Position numbers and translations under genes: made by a program. The notes below the pieces were generated by a model. It was not told where the DNA came from. It did not search any database and was given only the letters and a program-made list of their open reading frames with translations. 64,000 nucleotides of DNA, taken from Amborella trichopoda. Taxonomy: Eukaryota > Streptophyta > Magnoliopsida > Amborellales > Amborellaceae. The stretch is taken from the NCBI RefSeq assembly GCF_000471905.2, contig NW_006494865.1, positions 982,737 through 1,046,736 on the forward strand. Direction: 5' to 3'. Within the stretch, counting starts at the first letter, position 1, and each line of letters opens with the position of its first letter. Below are positions 20,632 to 31,975 of this stretch, one piece after another.

Positions 20632-22810
20632 GAAGACCTTTCCCAAAAAACCATCTTTAGTCAGCCCTATCAGCTTGGTCATGTCTCTAGAGCCCATAAG
20701 AGTGCTCAGGGAAAAGACCTGTTGGGAGATCAACTCCTTCATTCTCCTCGGCCTAGGTTGGCCCCAGTTCTAAGTCCACACCCATTGCTTCATCTGATGG
20801 TGACGACTCTTTCTTGCTCAAGAAGGGCCGACCAACTGCAGTCCCAATTGCTATTTTGGCACAAGGTCTATCAAAACCTTAAAGCCAAGCGCGACAGGGG
20901 TCTGTAAATCCTAACCAGGAAAGCCTCTCAAATAGTCGGAGCAGCTAGCCTCGATAATCCTCTTCATTAGAATCCCTTCTTCCCTCTTCAGTTGACAGAG
21001 CTTGAAGAAGAGGTGCAGGAGTCCGGCACAGTGGTCAGTGTCATTGAAGATGACTCGATCACTTAGCAGCCACGATCCCAAGACCATCGAGAACCATTCC
21101 TCATGCGGTCGGCATATAAGACTCAAGTTCGGTCGGGGTATGCTGAACCCTTGATGACCGATCTGTCACGTATGACTTTCCAAGCTCAGAAGCCTTCAAC
21201 CGCACCTAAGGCTGACCTCCGTGGAGAAACGGTCAGCGTCATGGTTGTGAACGAACCTAATGACTCCCAAGAGAAGCGTATGGACAAGTTTGAACACATG
21301 GTGTGCACCATGATGGCGAAGATTGACTGCATGGAAAGCATGAGATCCGTAGCCAATTCGCCCCACCATGAGGCAAATTCCCATCCCCTGGCTGATGTAG
21401 TCCCAAAGCAGACTTCCCCACCGGCATCGCAAGACAACTCTGCCCCTCGAATATTTTCAGAGGGAGACATCGACGCTATGGTAACCCACAACTTAAAGAA
21501 CAAACTAATCCCGAGCATGCAGGGTACAACACTTTACCAAAAGTTGTACCCCTCCTACTTTGATCAGGTTCAGTTTCCCTAGGATTACCAAAAGGGGAAG
21601 CTTCCCCAGTTCAATGGTACAACATCCCTGCATCAGCGTATTGCGAATTTTCAAGCGGCACCTCGAGAGACAGAGGCTGATGTGAGACTCCTCCTCCATT
21701 AGTTCGTGGAAACACTTGATGGCCCGGCCTTTTAATGGCATGTTCGGCTCGCCCCAAATTTAGTACGTACTTGGGAAGAAATGGAACGATTGTTCTATCA
21801 GTGCTTCTATGAGGTTTAAAGAGAAGTTCAAACCATCCAGCTTCTCACATTGACCCAAAAGCTGCACCAGCTCGTGGACCAGTTCATAGCGAGAGATTTA
21901 GCTGCATACCATTCTAATCCCATGTCTGAATTGGATGTAGTCCAAACTTGCATACGAAATATGCGACCCGAGATTTCCCTACATGTTGAGGCCTCCAATT
22001 TGACCTCTGTGTCAGAGCTGATCTCTATGGCAGTTCGCATAGAAAGCCTGTCACGCTACCATGGCCGGTCGCGACAACAATCTTCGAGCTTGGGAAATAA
22101 ATGGGGCAATGGTAATTCTAGGACCAACGCTCGAGGAAATTAGATAAATGGGGTAATCAGTGCTGCCATCACCGTAAGCTGCCTCTCAAACTTTAGACCT
22201 CTCCAAAGGGGTTGGCATAGCAAAGACAATGCCTCAGGGAGGCAAGCAGCAACAATCATACAATCGGGTTCCCCCACCTGCGAACTTTAATCGAGATGAT
22301 TATTGGGTCAGGCATAAGAATAGGGTCTATTCTTTTGAAAAGGAATGGGCACTACTCCGACTACTACAGGAGTACAATATGATTGAGTTGCCTGAGACCA
22401 ACTTCCCTAATCAAGCTGGTCTCGACACCCACGTAAATTACTATGCTTATCATTGAAGCATAAGCCACCCCACAGAGGAATGTTGTACACTCAAGGACTA
22501 CATCGAGGCTCTGATCCAGAAGGGTCAGATAAAGCTTGAATCTCAAGAAAGCATTTGGGGTAGCTGAGGCCTCCCATGTGGTGACAGTACAAGAGGAAAG
22601 CGAAGACCACACTCTTCTGATGAGATGCCATCAGATCTCCTTCAAGCTTTGTTCAGTATGATGCTCCAACAGGGACTCGTCAAACCAAAGCTAGCAAGGC
22701 AGCCCAGGCGTCTTGCTGAAGGAACCGAGAATCATTGGTGCCCGTATCATCAGATATTGGGCCACAAGCTGAGTGGGTTCGAATCCATACCTGTAAAGAA
22801 GGTGTAGAGA
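20632..22810 (+). pseudogene. Gag remnant of element III
   Basis: The clearest open stretch (21103-21582) has a predicted helical part NDSQEKRMDKFEHMVCTM and ends in LYQKLYPSYFDQVQFP. The sequence QFNGTTSLHQRIANF and the following region resemble the capsid domain of plant Ty3/gypsy gag. Further open stretches are at 21850-22143 and 22229-22456. Near 22738-22780 WCPYHQILGHKL resembles the Cys/His motif of Tat gag. The same protein is recognisable in element IV, where NDTQEEWINKFEEMIQAI aligns with the helical part. In a live element Gag would form the particle that packages element RNA. Confidence 0.75.
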
Positions 22811-24331
22811 TGTCAAATTGCCTACACCGTCATGAAAGAAGATCCACAAGTCAGTGACCCCATCCAAGAGAAAGTTATAGCGCTAGATACTCATGTCAAT
22901 GCCTCCAATCCTGCTAAACCGTCGACTTCCCAGCCATGGAAAGTCTATCGAGCAGAGCACACTCAAGTCCTTTAAGTGAGAGGCAGTTAGCCATGATAGG
23001 GTTGTTTAAAAACCTAGCAAGTCGAATCAACACCTCCCAAGCAAACCAAGACGAGACGAGAGCCAAGGGCTGCTCGAGGAATGAGTTCCTGAACCACTGG
23101 TCTAGCAAGAATTTCTTAGGCCTCTTCCCCCATTGCCGACCTTACAGGACTTCATCCCCGGCGCGATCACTATTCCTCCCTCATCTCATCACGAGGATAT
23201 CCCTTGGCCATCTTCTACTCGGGGCACGTCCAATGAGGTTGACGATATTAAAAGCACCCGTCAATGGTTTAAGAAGGGGAAAGACTTAAAAGCCCCCCTG
23301 CACATGTCCAACTCTGGTTATGACATAAAAAGCTGCCCAAATTGGTCTGATGAGGGTAATGACCCTAAAAGTCCCTCATCTACTAGCCCTTCTTTTTGTT
23401 CTTCTTCTTCTTCCCCTTCCTCTTCTATGTGTTATGTAGGTACAACCCAAGAATGTCTAGACTTCGAGGCCCTCGACAAAGAAATCGAAGGAACCAATAT
23501 AAGCAGATCGCACCGGAGGCGGTTGAGAAAGATGCTAGCCCAGGCAGCTGGATTCTTGATTGTCGCTGATGGCCTAGCGGCTCGAGCCAAGTCAAAGCCA
23601 TCCTCTTCTACTGTGAAGCGCAACAAGTCAAAGCCAAAGAAATCCCAGTGGCCTCCTGAGCCCTACTATGAGCAGAGGCTGACAGAATCAAATGGGCAGA
23701 GCTTCTATTGTCAGGAAATCTTTCACATGGTGCAAATCTCAAAACCATCGCCCAGCACGGGACAAATGAGCCTGAGATCAGGGAAAATGCTACAACCTCC
23801 ACCTTAGAAGTCATGCATCATAGAGTTTCCTAGTCACCCAAATACCCTTTACAATTTACCCATCCTCAAAAGCCCTGGGATCCTTCCTCGTCCAAGTACC
23901 CCGGACGATCCACCCGTCCTCAAATTCCCTGGGATGTCTCTGGTCCCATATACCCAGCCACCTCCTAAAGCTCAACCTCAAAAATCCATTTTACTTAAAC
24001 AAATCCTTATTACCAAATCCACCCAGACCACCTAAACCAAGCCGGTTGGGCAACCAAGTCAGCCAACAGGCCCAAATAAACCTTCTCCACCTAAACCTGA
24101 CCCTTGACATGCCACACTACCTAGACCCATGGGGACACAAGGCATCATCAAGTAAGTCCTCAAAAAGCATTAGCTGTCTCTACAATCGCTGAGTCGCAGG
24201 CGTCCCAAGTACCTTAGAATGAGTTCCCTCTACTGGAAACATTGGCCCTCCTCAAAGTTGATCCTTTCATCAGCAAACAAGATGAGGATGCAAGAGCCAT
24301 GTTCCATAATAAAGCCTCGGTAGAAGAATAA
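22811..24331 (+). pseudogene. Gag-pol linker and protease region of element III
   Basis: A long open stretch (23133-23807) has FCSSSSSPSSSMCYVGTTQE, then ALDKEIEGTNISRSHRRRLR and ending MSLRSGKMLQPPP. The corresponding region in element IV is 49198-49692, with REMLAQVVGFSTAVDALATQ matching KMLAQAAGFLIVADGLAARA. Downstream to 24331 the sequence is proline-rich and degraded. I could not locate a clear protease active site here, so the protease assignment rests on position. Confidence 0.55.
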
Positions 24332-25515
24332 ATGTCGAGAGTATGGGTGTCTTCACTAGAGGTTAATGAGAAGACCTCCGAAGCCAATGATGAGGAGTTG
24401 CAGGATGCCCCAGAAGAATGGGAAGAAGGTGGTCAAGTCATGACTAATGAACTCGAGGAGATAAATCTAGGGGATGAAACGGACCCTAGACCCACTTTCA
24501 TCCCAGAGGAGAAAGAGAATTTTATTGCCTTCTTACGAGCAAACCAAGACGTCTTTGCCTGGCAATACCATGAGATGACTTGTTTAGATCATCAAGTCAC
24601 AGTCCATCGTCTCAGCATCGATCCATCTGTCAATCTTGTTAAGCAGAAATCAAGGAGGTTCAGGCCTGATCTCGAAATGCAGATAGATGCTAAGGTGACC
24701 AAACTCGGAGAAGTAGGCTTTATTCATGAAGTCAAGTACCCAAAGTGACTGGAAAATGTTGTACCGATCAAGAAGAAAAACAGACAAATTAGGGCATTGC
24801 ATTTCATGACCAGAATGTCGCTTGCTTAAAGAATGACTTCCCGTTGCCATTAATGGAAATGCTCATTGACTCCATGGCTCATTGTCAAATCTTCTCTTTC
24901 ATGAATGAATACTCCAGGTACAATCAGATACAGATGGCGCTAGAAGATGAGGAAGCCACTGCATTTTTGACTTCAAAAGAGGTCTTCTGCTACACAATGA
25001 TGACTTTCTGACTGAAGAATGCTGATGCCATGTATGAGAGAGCAATGGTGACCATCTTTAAGGACATGATGTACAAGGAGGTCGAATGTTTTGTGGATGA
25101 CTTGGTGGTGAAATTCGGAAGGAAAGAAGCTCATATGTGAGACCATGAAAAGGTGTTCGAACGGTTATGCCTTCATCAGCTCAAGATGAACCCGCTAAAA
25201 TGCAGTTTTGGTGTGCATTCAGGAAATTTCTTGGGATTCATTGTTAGACATCTAGGGCTGGAAGTTGAGCTAGTCAATATCAAGGCGTACCAGGAAATGC
25301 CACCACCAACTACATTACGAGAGCTATGGTTCCTCCAGGGGCAGCAAGCATACATCCGTAGGTTCATCTTGAACCTCTCAGGTCGCTGCAAACCTTTTAC
25401 GCACCTGTTAAAAATGGATACCCCATTCCTCTGGAATGAAGCATGTCAAGCGGCTCTTGATGACATCAAGCAGTATTTGCTCAACCCTCCAGTGCTCTCT
25501 ACACTGGTGTTGTGA
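24332..25515 (+). pseudogene. Pol N-terminus and reverse transcriptase remnant of element III
   Basis: It begins with the acidic stretch EAPEEWEEGGQ-like (DAPEEWEEGGQVMTNELEEI) and FLRANQDVFAWQYHEM, then the RT entry VHRLSIDPSV and RRFRPDLEMQIDAKVTKL. The palm region follows, with FVDDLVV near 25092-25112. The thumb and start of the first RNase H have LKMNPLKCSFGV and FTHLLKMDTPFLWNEACQAA. The order matches the second block of element I. Confidence 0.85.
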
Positions 25516-25519
25516 AAAC

Positions 25520-26375
25520 CTCTCATCCTGTATGTGACTGCTCTCGACGAATCACTCGAGGCACTATTGGCACAAAACAACAACGAGGGGAAAGAGACCG
25601 CACTATACTATCTCAGTCGTAGGATCCAAGGGGCTGATGAAGAAGTATTTTTCGCAAAACTTGCTCATGCATGGGAAATGTACTTCGACGGAGCCTTCCA
25701 ATCTGATCGAGGAGGTGCTGGAGTGGTATTCATGACTCAGTAAGGAGGGGTACTTCCTTTATCCTTCTCTCTCACCGAAGCTAGTTCCCATATTGAGGCA
25801 TAATATCAGGCCCTTATAATTGGGTTGGAGATAGCCTTTTATTTAAACATCGAGCAGCTCAATATCTATGGTGATTCTAAGTTGGTTATTCGGCAACTTA
25901 AGGGGATCTATGACGTGAGAAAATACACTCTCAAGCCTTATAACGATACTGCAAAATCATATATGGCTCAGGTATCTTTGAGTCACATCCCTAAGAGGTT
26001 AAACTCACAGGCTGATGCACTTGTAAAGCTGGTGGCTACAATTCAATTGTCCTCACCAAGGCCCACGCCTATCTCGGTTGTAGAGTGGAGACACATTGAA
26101 CTAAGAACCGAAGTAGACACAGATGATGAAAGAATTCTCTTTCCTGTGTGACCACCTTATCCATTCGGAGCACTTCTATCAGCAAAGAAGTTATTAAGGC
26201 CGAGTAGGAAATGGCAGTTGACATTCAGAAATAAGAACCAGAATTCTTCGACTCAATATGTGCAGAAATCGAGCAGGTGGAAGATTGGAGAGAGCCCATC
26301 ATTAACTTTATAAAGCATGATAGACTGCTTGAGGATCGTGCCGAGCGTAATAATGTTTGTCGAATGTCTACTAAG
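25520..26375 (+). pseudogene. RNase H, archaeal-like RNase H and integrase start of element III
   Basis: LEALLAQNNNEGKETALYYL (25560-25615) belongs to the first RNase H. EMYFDGAFQSDRGGAGVVFM (25678-25737) opens the archaeal-like RNase H, followed by KLVIRQLKGIYDVRKYTLKP and NSQADALVKL. From about 26225 the integrase N-terminal region begins, and it is interrupted by the solo LTR. It is broken. Confidence 0.8.
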
Positions 26376-27254
26376 TATATTATCATGACCGCGCCCCCTG
26401 ACCCTTGTCGAAGGGCGACAGAGTGTGGATCGTGACCGGAGGTCACGAACGTCACTGAGGTGGGAGTGGCTCAATGCATAAAAATACGAAATCACGAGCA
26501 AACCATGAAAGAAAACTAGAATAAACCCACACAATAGACAAATAACAATTCAAAAGTACAGTCATCTCATTCATTCAATATAAAAAAAGTCTTTACAATT
26601 TCTTCAAGGCACTACTGGCAAAAAAATACACAAAATGAAGTACAAATCACATTACTGAGACAACCAAATCATACTATGAAAGTCTTCGGAGGAAGACTTT
26701 TAAAACTTCTCCACTTCAAGCTTTGAACTCGCAACGGCCACCCCACCTTTAGCATAGAGGTCAACACTCTTCACTCTACAATTTTTTAAATAAGATGGAA
26801 TGAGCTACCAGTCCAGTAAGCATACCTACACCATTGCATTCCAACTAGTATAATAGTGATAACACTATGCAGTGTACATATATACATTCACAAAGTACTA
26901 CGTGGAGCCCTCCAATGTGCTTTCCACTATTCTAACAAGATTATTATGAAGTAGTCTAATATGCAGCACATAAGTCATACATCACTTCACTGTCAATCAA
27001 TACAATGGGACAACATAACACAAATTCAGAATTAGTAAAGCCTACTCCGAAAGTAGAAGTTCTATTGCCTTGGTTAAGCTAATCCTACCGCATAAAACCT
27101 CTACCCTCATTCAAGAGGGAGAACAATGACAAGTGGGTGCCCCATTTCGTAATGGCCACACACACATCCCCAACACGCTTTGGGGTTTTTGATAGGCAGT
27201 GGTCTTTCAAGATACGACCCACTTCTTATGCCCTTCTGGTGAGAGAGCGTTACA

Positions 27255-27625
27255 CTACAGCTACCAGCACCATCATTCACACAGTAGGTGCCCTTCCCAC
27301 CAGGCAGCTGCCAACACCATCATTCACATAGTAGGTGCCTATTTCCATATCACATAAGCAGCATGATACCATCATTCACATAGTAGGTATCCATTCACAT
27401 ATCACATAAGCGACATGATACCATCATTCACACAGTAGGTATCCATTCACATATTACATAAGCAGTATGATACCATCATTCACACAGTAAGTGTCCATTC
27501 ACATATCACATAAGCAGCATGATACCATCATTCACATAGTAGGTATCCATTCACATATCACATAAGCAGCATGATACCATCATTCACACAGTAGGTATCC
27601 ATTCACATATCACATAAGCAGCATA
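27255..27625. repeat. 52-base tandem repeat inside the solo LTR
   Basis: About seven units of 52 bases read CACATAAGCAGCATGATACC then ATCATTCACATAGTAGGTATCCATTCACAT. The first two are diverged and shorter. The later units are almost identical, so they arose by recent local amplification. Confidence 0.85.
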
Positions 27626-27769
27626 GGATCACATTTTGATGATATCAATATTTCATCATGATAAGAGCAATATCACATTTTGATAGTGGAATATCTTAGT
27701 TAAGCAATACCATAATGACAATACCATAGTAATAATGACATTATTTTAGTTAAGGCTTACCGCTCAATT

Positions 27770-28520
27770 TCCTGCCAACAAGGGCAATGATGTGCTCTCA
27801 CCATTAGGGTCATAACGTTTTGACCGTTTAGAGTTTGAAGGTGATTCCAAAACCAATTTTGTACTAAAGACAGCTATCCTTCACACGGGATTGATTTGAA
27901 GATAATTGGACCCCGTTTGGCCTCTTAAAGGTTCAAAGAGATGAGGGTTATTAGCTGCACCTTGCGAGCAAAGGGAATAGCGACACACCTTGCTTCATAT
28001 CACTATAACTTCCAAACCGTGATGATTTCAAAATCAAAGTTTGATCCAAGATGTACATATTTCTAAAAAAGGTAATTTGAAAGAATTTGGATTCCGTTTG
28101 GTGGTTCAAAGATTCATGCCCAACAAGGTGATAGTTATGGATTTTATCAAAACTGGCCACAGTGACATACCTTCGTAAAACGAAGTATAACTTTCAATCT
28201 AGGAAGAATTTCAAAATAGTTTGAAATTTTAGCCCATTAAAAAATCCTTCAAATGGCTATGGTTTGGCCAAAAATGAACTTCGTTTGCTTACTTAAAATT
28301 AGTGACCATAGTGGCATTAGAGAAAAATCAGGAAAACAGTCAACAGTGGTGTACCTTCTCATTTTGAAACATAACTTCATTTTTTTAAAGAATTTAAATA
28401 GTGGGCAAAAACAAAAATTTTACTAAACTCATAAATATTTCCAATGGCGGTGATTTGAGGTCAATCGGACTCCATTTGATTGTTGAAAAGCGTCTTTCAA
28501 AAAACACACATAATTCTGGA
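27770..28520. other. Diverged repeats in the solo LTR
   Basis: Four to five loosely related units of 130-180 bases carry GAAGTATAACTTT, GATTTGAAG..AATTGGA and CCGTTTGG-like pieces. The pattern is weak. The rest of the stretch, and 26400-27250, hold nothing else I can name. Confidence 0.4.
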
Positions 28521-29430
28521 ATTTCATAGTGGCATAAAACATGTCTCAAGAATACATTCCATGACATTCATTTCATGGTGAAGAACATGAAAATGCACAC
28601 ACATAACATGCATTTCTTACATAATCTAAGAATCATACATTCATTCACAACATCCACCATTATCATAGAAGAAAAGTCCCAAATTTTCAGTGAACAAGTT
28701 ATAAGGATTTTCTACATCACATATATTTCCATTGCTCATTTCACATGCATAATTCCCCATGCATCCTTATGACTACAGTGCAATGGTGATGGATCCACTT
28801 ATCTGCACCGTAATGGTGCCTTCTCACAAACACTTCTTGCACAGCTCACACCCTCCCAACAATGGCTACTCACCAAACCTTCCCCAACCTTGCTTTAGAG
28901 AGAGAGAGAGATGAACGGAGAATGAGTGGCGTGGGTGAGAGGGTGACTAAATACTCATGAGATGGGGCAGTGGCCAAGTGGCACTAATGGTTGGGCAAGT
29001 GGCACCCAAATCATGATAAGTGGCAAACACTCTTCATGCATGCTAGAGCCATGTGTTGTGCCTTGTCCCTTCTTCAGCTGGAGATGCCCACACGGCATTA
29101 CCCATCCTTCAGCTCACGCGTGCACGTGGCATTGCCCCTCTATCACCGAACACCTTGTCTCCAGCTCGTTTATCATCATGCACCTTCGCTGCGCCTACCA
29201 CCATGCGCTCCCTAGCTCTGTCGTGCACTCCCATTGCTGTGTGCCTACCTCCGCGTGCCTTTCTTGGCGCGAACACCATCACTGCGCAACCTACACTATC
29301 GTGCATCCCATCGTCGTGCGACTCTTCTCGCCTTCTTTCGCTCCATGGCCCACACTCTACTTAGCCCGCCGTGCACTCAATTGATCGGGATAGTCCGTGT
29401 CCTTACATATACCCTCCTTGAAGGAGATGT

Positions 29431-31954
29431 TTGTTGGAAGCTATTTTTCATCAACATGGGGCCCCCACTCAATAAAGACCTCGCAAGTAGTGGAAATTCT
29501 GATTATCTCATAAGAACCCTAGAACTGGCCAAGATCTTCATGAGGACTCTCAAAATTTTCCTGCTAAGTTTTGTCGTATTCCGACATGTCTAAGACATTA
29601 TAGACTTAGAAACAGCTCTGGCAGAATCGGCCTCTAGCACCCTGAAACGGACCCCTATAACTAGAGATACATTTTCAGCATCTCAAATTTCTATGGGGCC
29701 ACTACAATTGGATCCAGCATGGTTGAAAACCCCTCAGAGGTCATGTTTCAGCCTAAATAGAGCCTTCAAATTGGTGAAAGAGTGAAACAAGAGGAGCCGC
29801 ATGCTATTCCGGTGCAGCTACACTGCAATGCTACATCATTAAAGGGTCCGTCACAACCAGTGACTTTTGACACTCATATCTCGGCTGACCCACATTAGAC
29901 CGTGTTCAAATTTGGTGATCATGTTTGTCTAGTCAAGACAAGCGATTTGATATGTGGCACTCCCCGTGACGATACCCGAGTGCTAAGAAAAATAAGAGAG
30001 AAGTTGTTGATTCATAAAGAAAGTGTAAGAAATTCAGCAGCGTCGTACCTTGCTCGAGCGTCCAATTCATGCTGCTCACATTTCATTATGGGCGTAAGGT
30101 CATGGGACATCTCTGACCCAAACCCCGTACGTGATGAACAGTCGAATTCAGCACCTGAAGCCGACGAACAGACTGCAAATTCAGTCACCAAAATCCTTGA
30201 TTCTGGCAAAAATTCCAAACTTGCAAAATCTTCGTTCGGGCACAAAATCGAGCTGTGTTTGGTGCCTTATAATGGTAGCGGCATGCTCAGTGTGACTTAG
30301 AGAAGAAAACACATAAAAACATCATGGAATGAACACATTATCGATCCAAAGTTTCAAGATCTATTCAAATTTCAATTCACATGATAGTGTGTAAAAAAGA
30401 TGATCCATGGTCCGAAGATGGTATCAAATCAATCGTCATGCCGAGCCCTATAAAACAACCATCGGATGACCAACTGGGTATTAGAACTACCCCAGATGAG
30501 CCCTGCAAGAACACACAAGTCCAAGGGAAACATAGGGACTCTTCTGAAATTCCACAACTTGTTAGGAAGGGGCAAATCTATCTTTTAATTCAATTTAATC
30601 TTAATTTCTAGCAATTAGGGTTACTTTTGATCATCCACCCATGTTTTGGGCATACATTTTATATATATGTACCATCATATTATGCAGAAAATAAGAATGG
30701 GTAGACACATACACACACAATAGAGATTTTTCACTTAATACAAGTTTCTCTTTCTTACTGTTGTGGTGATATGCTTGAGAGAGAGGGTAAAATGAGAGAA
30801 ACTTTTGATCTGTACCCCTAGGGTGGAGGTAAACCTTCCCTCTTCTTTTTCTTTTCTTCTTCCCTCTCCCTTCTTCCCTCTCTTCTCCCTCTTCTTCATT
30901 TGAGTCCCTCATGAAGGTCGTGCACGACAGCGGCAGTGTCGTGCATGCGTCTCCCTTAGTCCACAGGTTGTGCATGCCGGTAGCAGCAACATGCGCAAGT
31001 GTTCTTCCCCTCCTTCTCCTCTGTCTCTTTCTCTCAGTGAAGCCTATAGACAATCCATCGCTGCCCATTGACTTTTCTTTGGCGTCTTAGTGAAGAACCT
31101 AGACGGTGAAGTGTGTTTCCTGTGCATTTAAAGTAGACGGTGATACCTATCCCTACCCGCTACCCCTGGCAACACCCATCGCCTTCCACAAGCTTCCTCC
31201 ATGCGTCCGGTGCCTATCATCATTCTACCTGCATCCCATGCCTATCACCATGTGAGCTAACAGAAACCATCATTGTGCCCCTCATTAGGAGACAACGCCA
31301 TCAACAAAGGATGTGTTGCCTCCTCGGGTTGTAAACCACGATGCTTATTGAAGTCCAAACTTGCCCCCTCTTTGCCGCCTCGTACACTTATCTTCACCCC
31401 TTTCTCTTTTCACTTGACTGAGGATAGGCTTAGATTAGCACCGCCGAACTGACCATGGTTTCGAGTAGTATTGTGCCGTGCTGGTCCTGTGAACCATGCC
31501 CGTCTTGCTACCACTCCGAGATGGCAACTTCTGGTCATCATGCTAGTCTCACCCCTTCGTCAAGTTCTCTTCTCCTTTCAATATTTCATCTAACCTTGCA
31601 CTTCATCATCTTATCCCATGAACGTGCATTACCCTAAGCCAAGGGTGAGTATTTTTGACCCACTTGTCTTACAAATTAACATAAAAATAGGAGGATTACA
31701 GGTCAAGGGAGGCGATTTCGAACCAGCTCAAGCAGCTGGGGGGCTTTCTTCATGATCAATGAGCACGCCCTTGCAAGCCAGCCCGAGTAAGTCCCAAACC
31801 CACCTAAAATTCCTCTCTCATTGGTTGGTATACCTACCCTTGCCCTTGAGCAAGGTTTCGAGAGAGCGATCTCAAATCCCCGGTCCACTAGAGACCTGAG
31901 ACACGTGCCACCAGATCACCTTGATCAGGAGGGAGAGATCAAGGCACCTGACCA
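29431..31954 (+). repeat. LTR D
   Basis: It runs from TTGGAAGCTATTTTTCATC, shared with LTR E, to the terminal block GGCACCTGACCA. It contains the TATA box at 30660-30668, the leader with CTTAATACAAGTTTCTC, a GAGGTAAAC site (30826-30834), a pyrimidine tract and the GACGGTGATACCTATC repeats. The left edge may be trimmed, because integrase sequence of element III directly precedes it. Confidence 0.65.
30660..30668 (+). promoter_or_regulatory. TATA box of LTR D
   Basis: TATATATAT stands at the same place as the TATA boxes of the other LTRs, about 75 bases before the conserved leader CTTAATACAAGTTTCTC. Confidence 0.65.
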
Positions 31955-31956
31955 GC

Positions 31957-31975
31957 TTGGTGACTCAACTGGGGC
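31957..31975 (+). promoter_or_regulatory. Primer-binding site of element IV
   Basis: TTGGTGACTCAACTGGGGC begins two bases after the LTR end. Its TTGG start and TGGGG end resemble the primer-binding sites usual in Tat-lineage elements. I did not assign the tRNA. It is the best-preserved primer-binding site in the plus-strand chain. Confidence 0.65.

Larger units (their letters stand above)
26381..29407 (-). mobile_element. Solo LTR, probably of a Del/Tekay-type chromovirus, nested in integrase
   Basis: On the minus strand the insert begins TGTAAGGACACGG and ends GGTCATGATA. The flanks are TATAT (26376-26380) and TATAC (29408-29412), so a 5-bp target duplication with one later change is likely. 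The integrase sequence CTAAGTATA | CCCTCCTTGAAGGAGATG continues across it, as judged from the intact stretch at 5790. No gag or pol is present between the ends. The 3.0-kb length and the GGTCATGA terminus suggest a Ty3/gypsy LTR, perhaps Del/Tekay. The family call is inference. It is a fossil left by recombination between two LTRs. Confidence 0.65.
20632..29430 (+). mobile_element. Tat-lineage element III (after LTR C), broken, with a nested solo LTR
   Basis: It holds gag, protease region, RT, RNase H, archaeal-like RNase H and the first part of integrase, in the normal Tat order. A solo LTR (26381-29407) sits inside integrase. After the solo LTR a short piece of integrase (29413-29430) runs into LTR D. 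LTR D is from the other subfamily, so C and D are not the two LTRs of one insertion. Many breaks are present. Confidence 0.7.

Noticed and set aside
28962-29384. Plus-strand frames of up to 140 residues in the solo LTR
   Set aside because: Several overlapping frames of similar length occur on both strands in a GC-richer stretch. No motif or homology is visible, and the position is inside an LTR.
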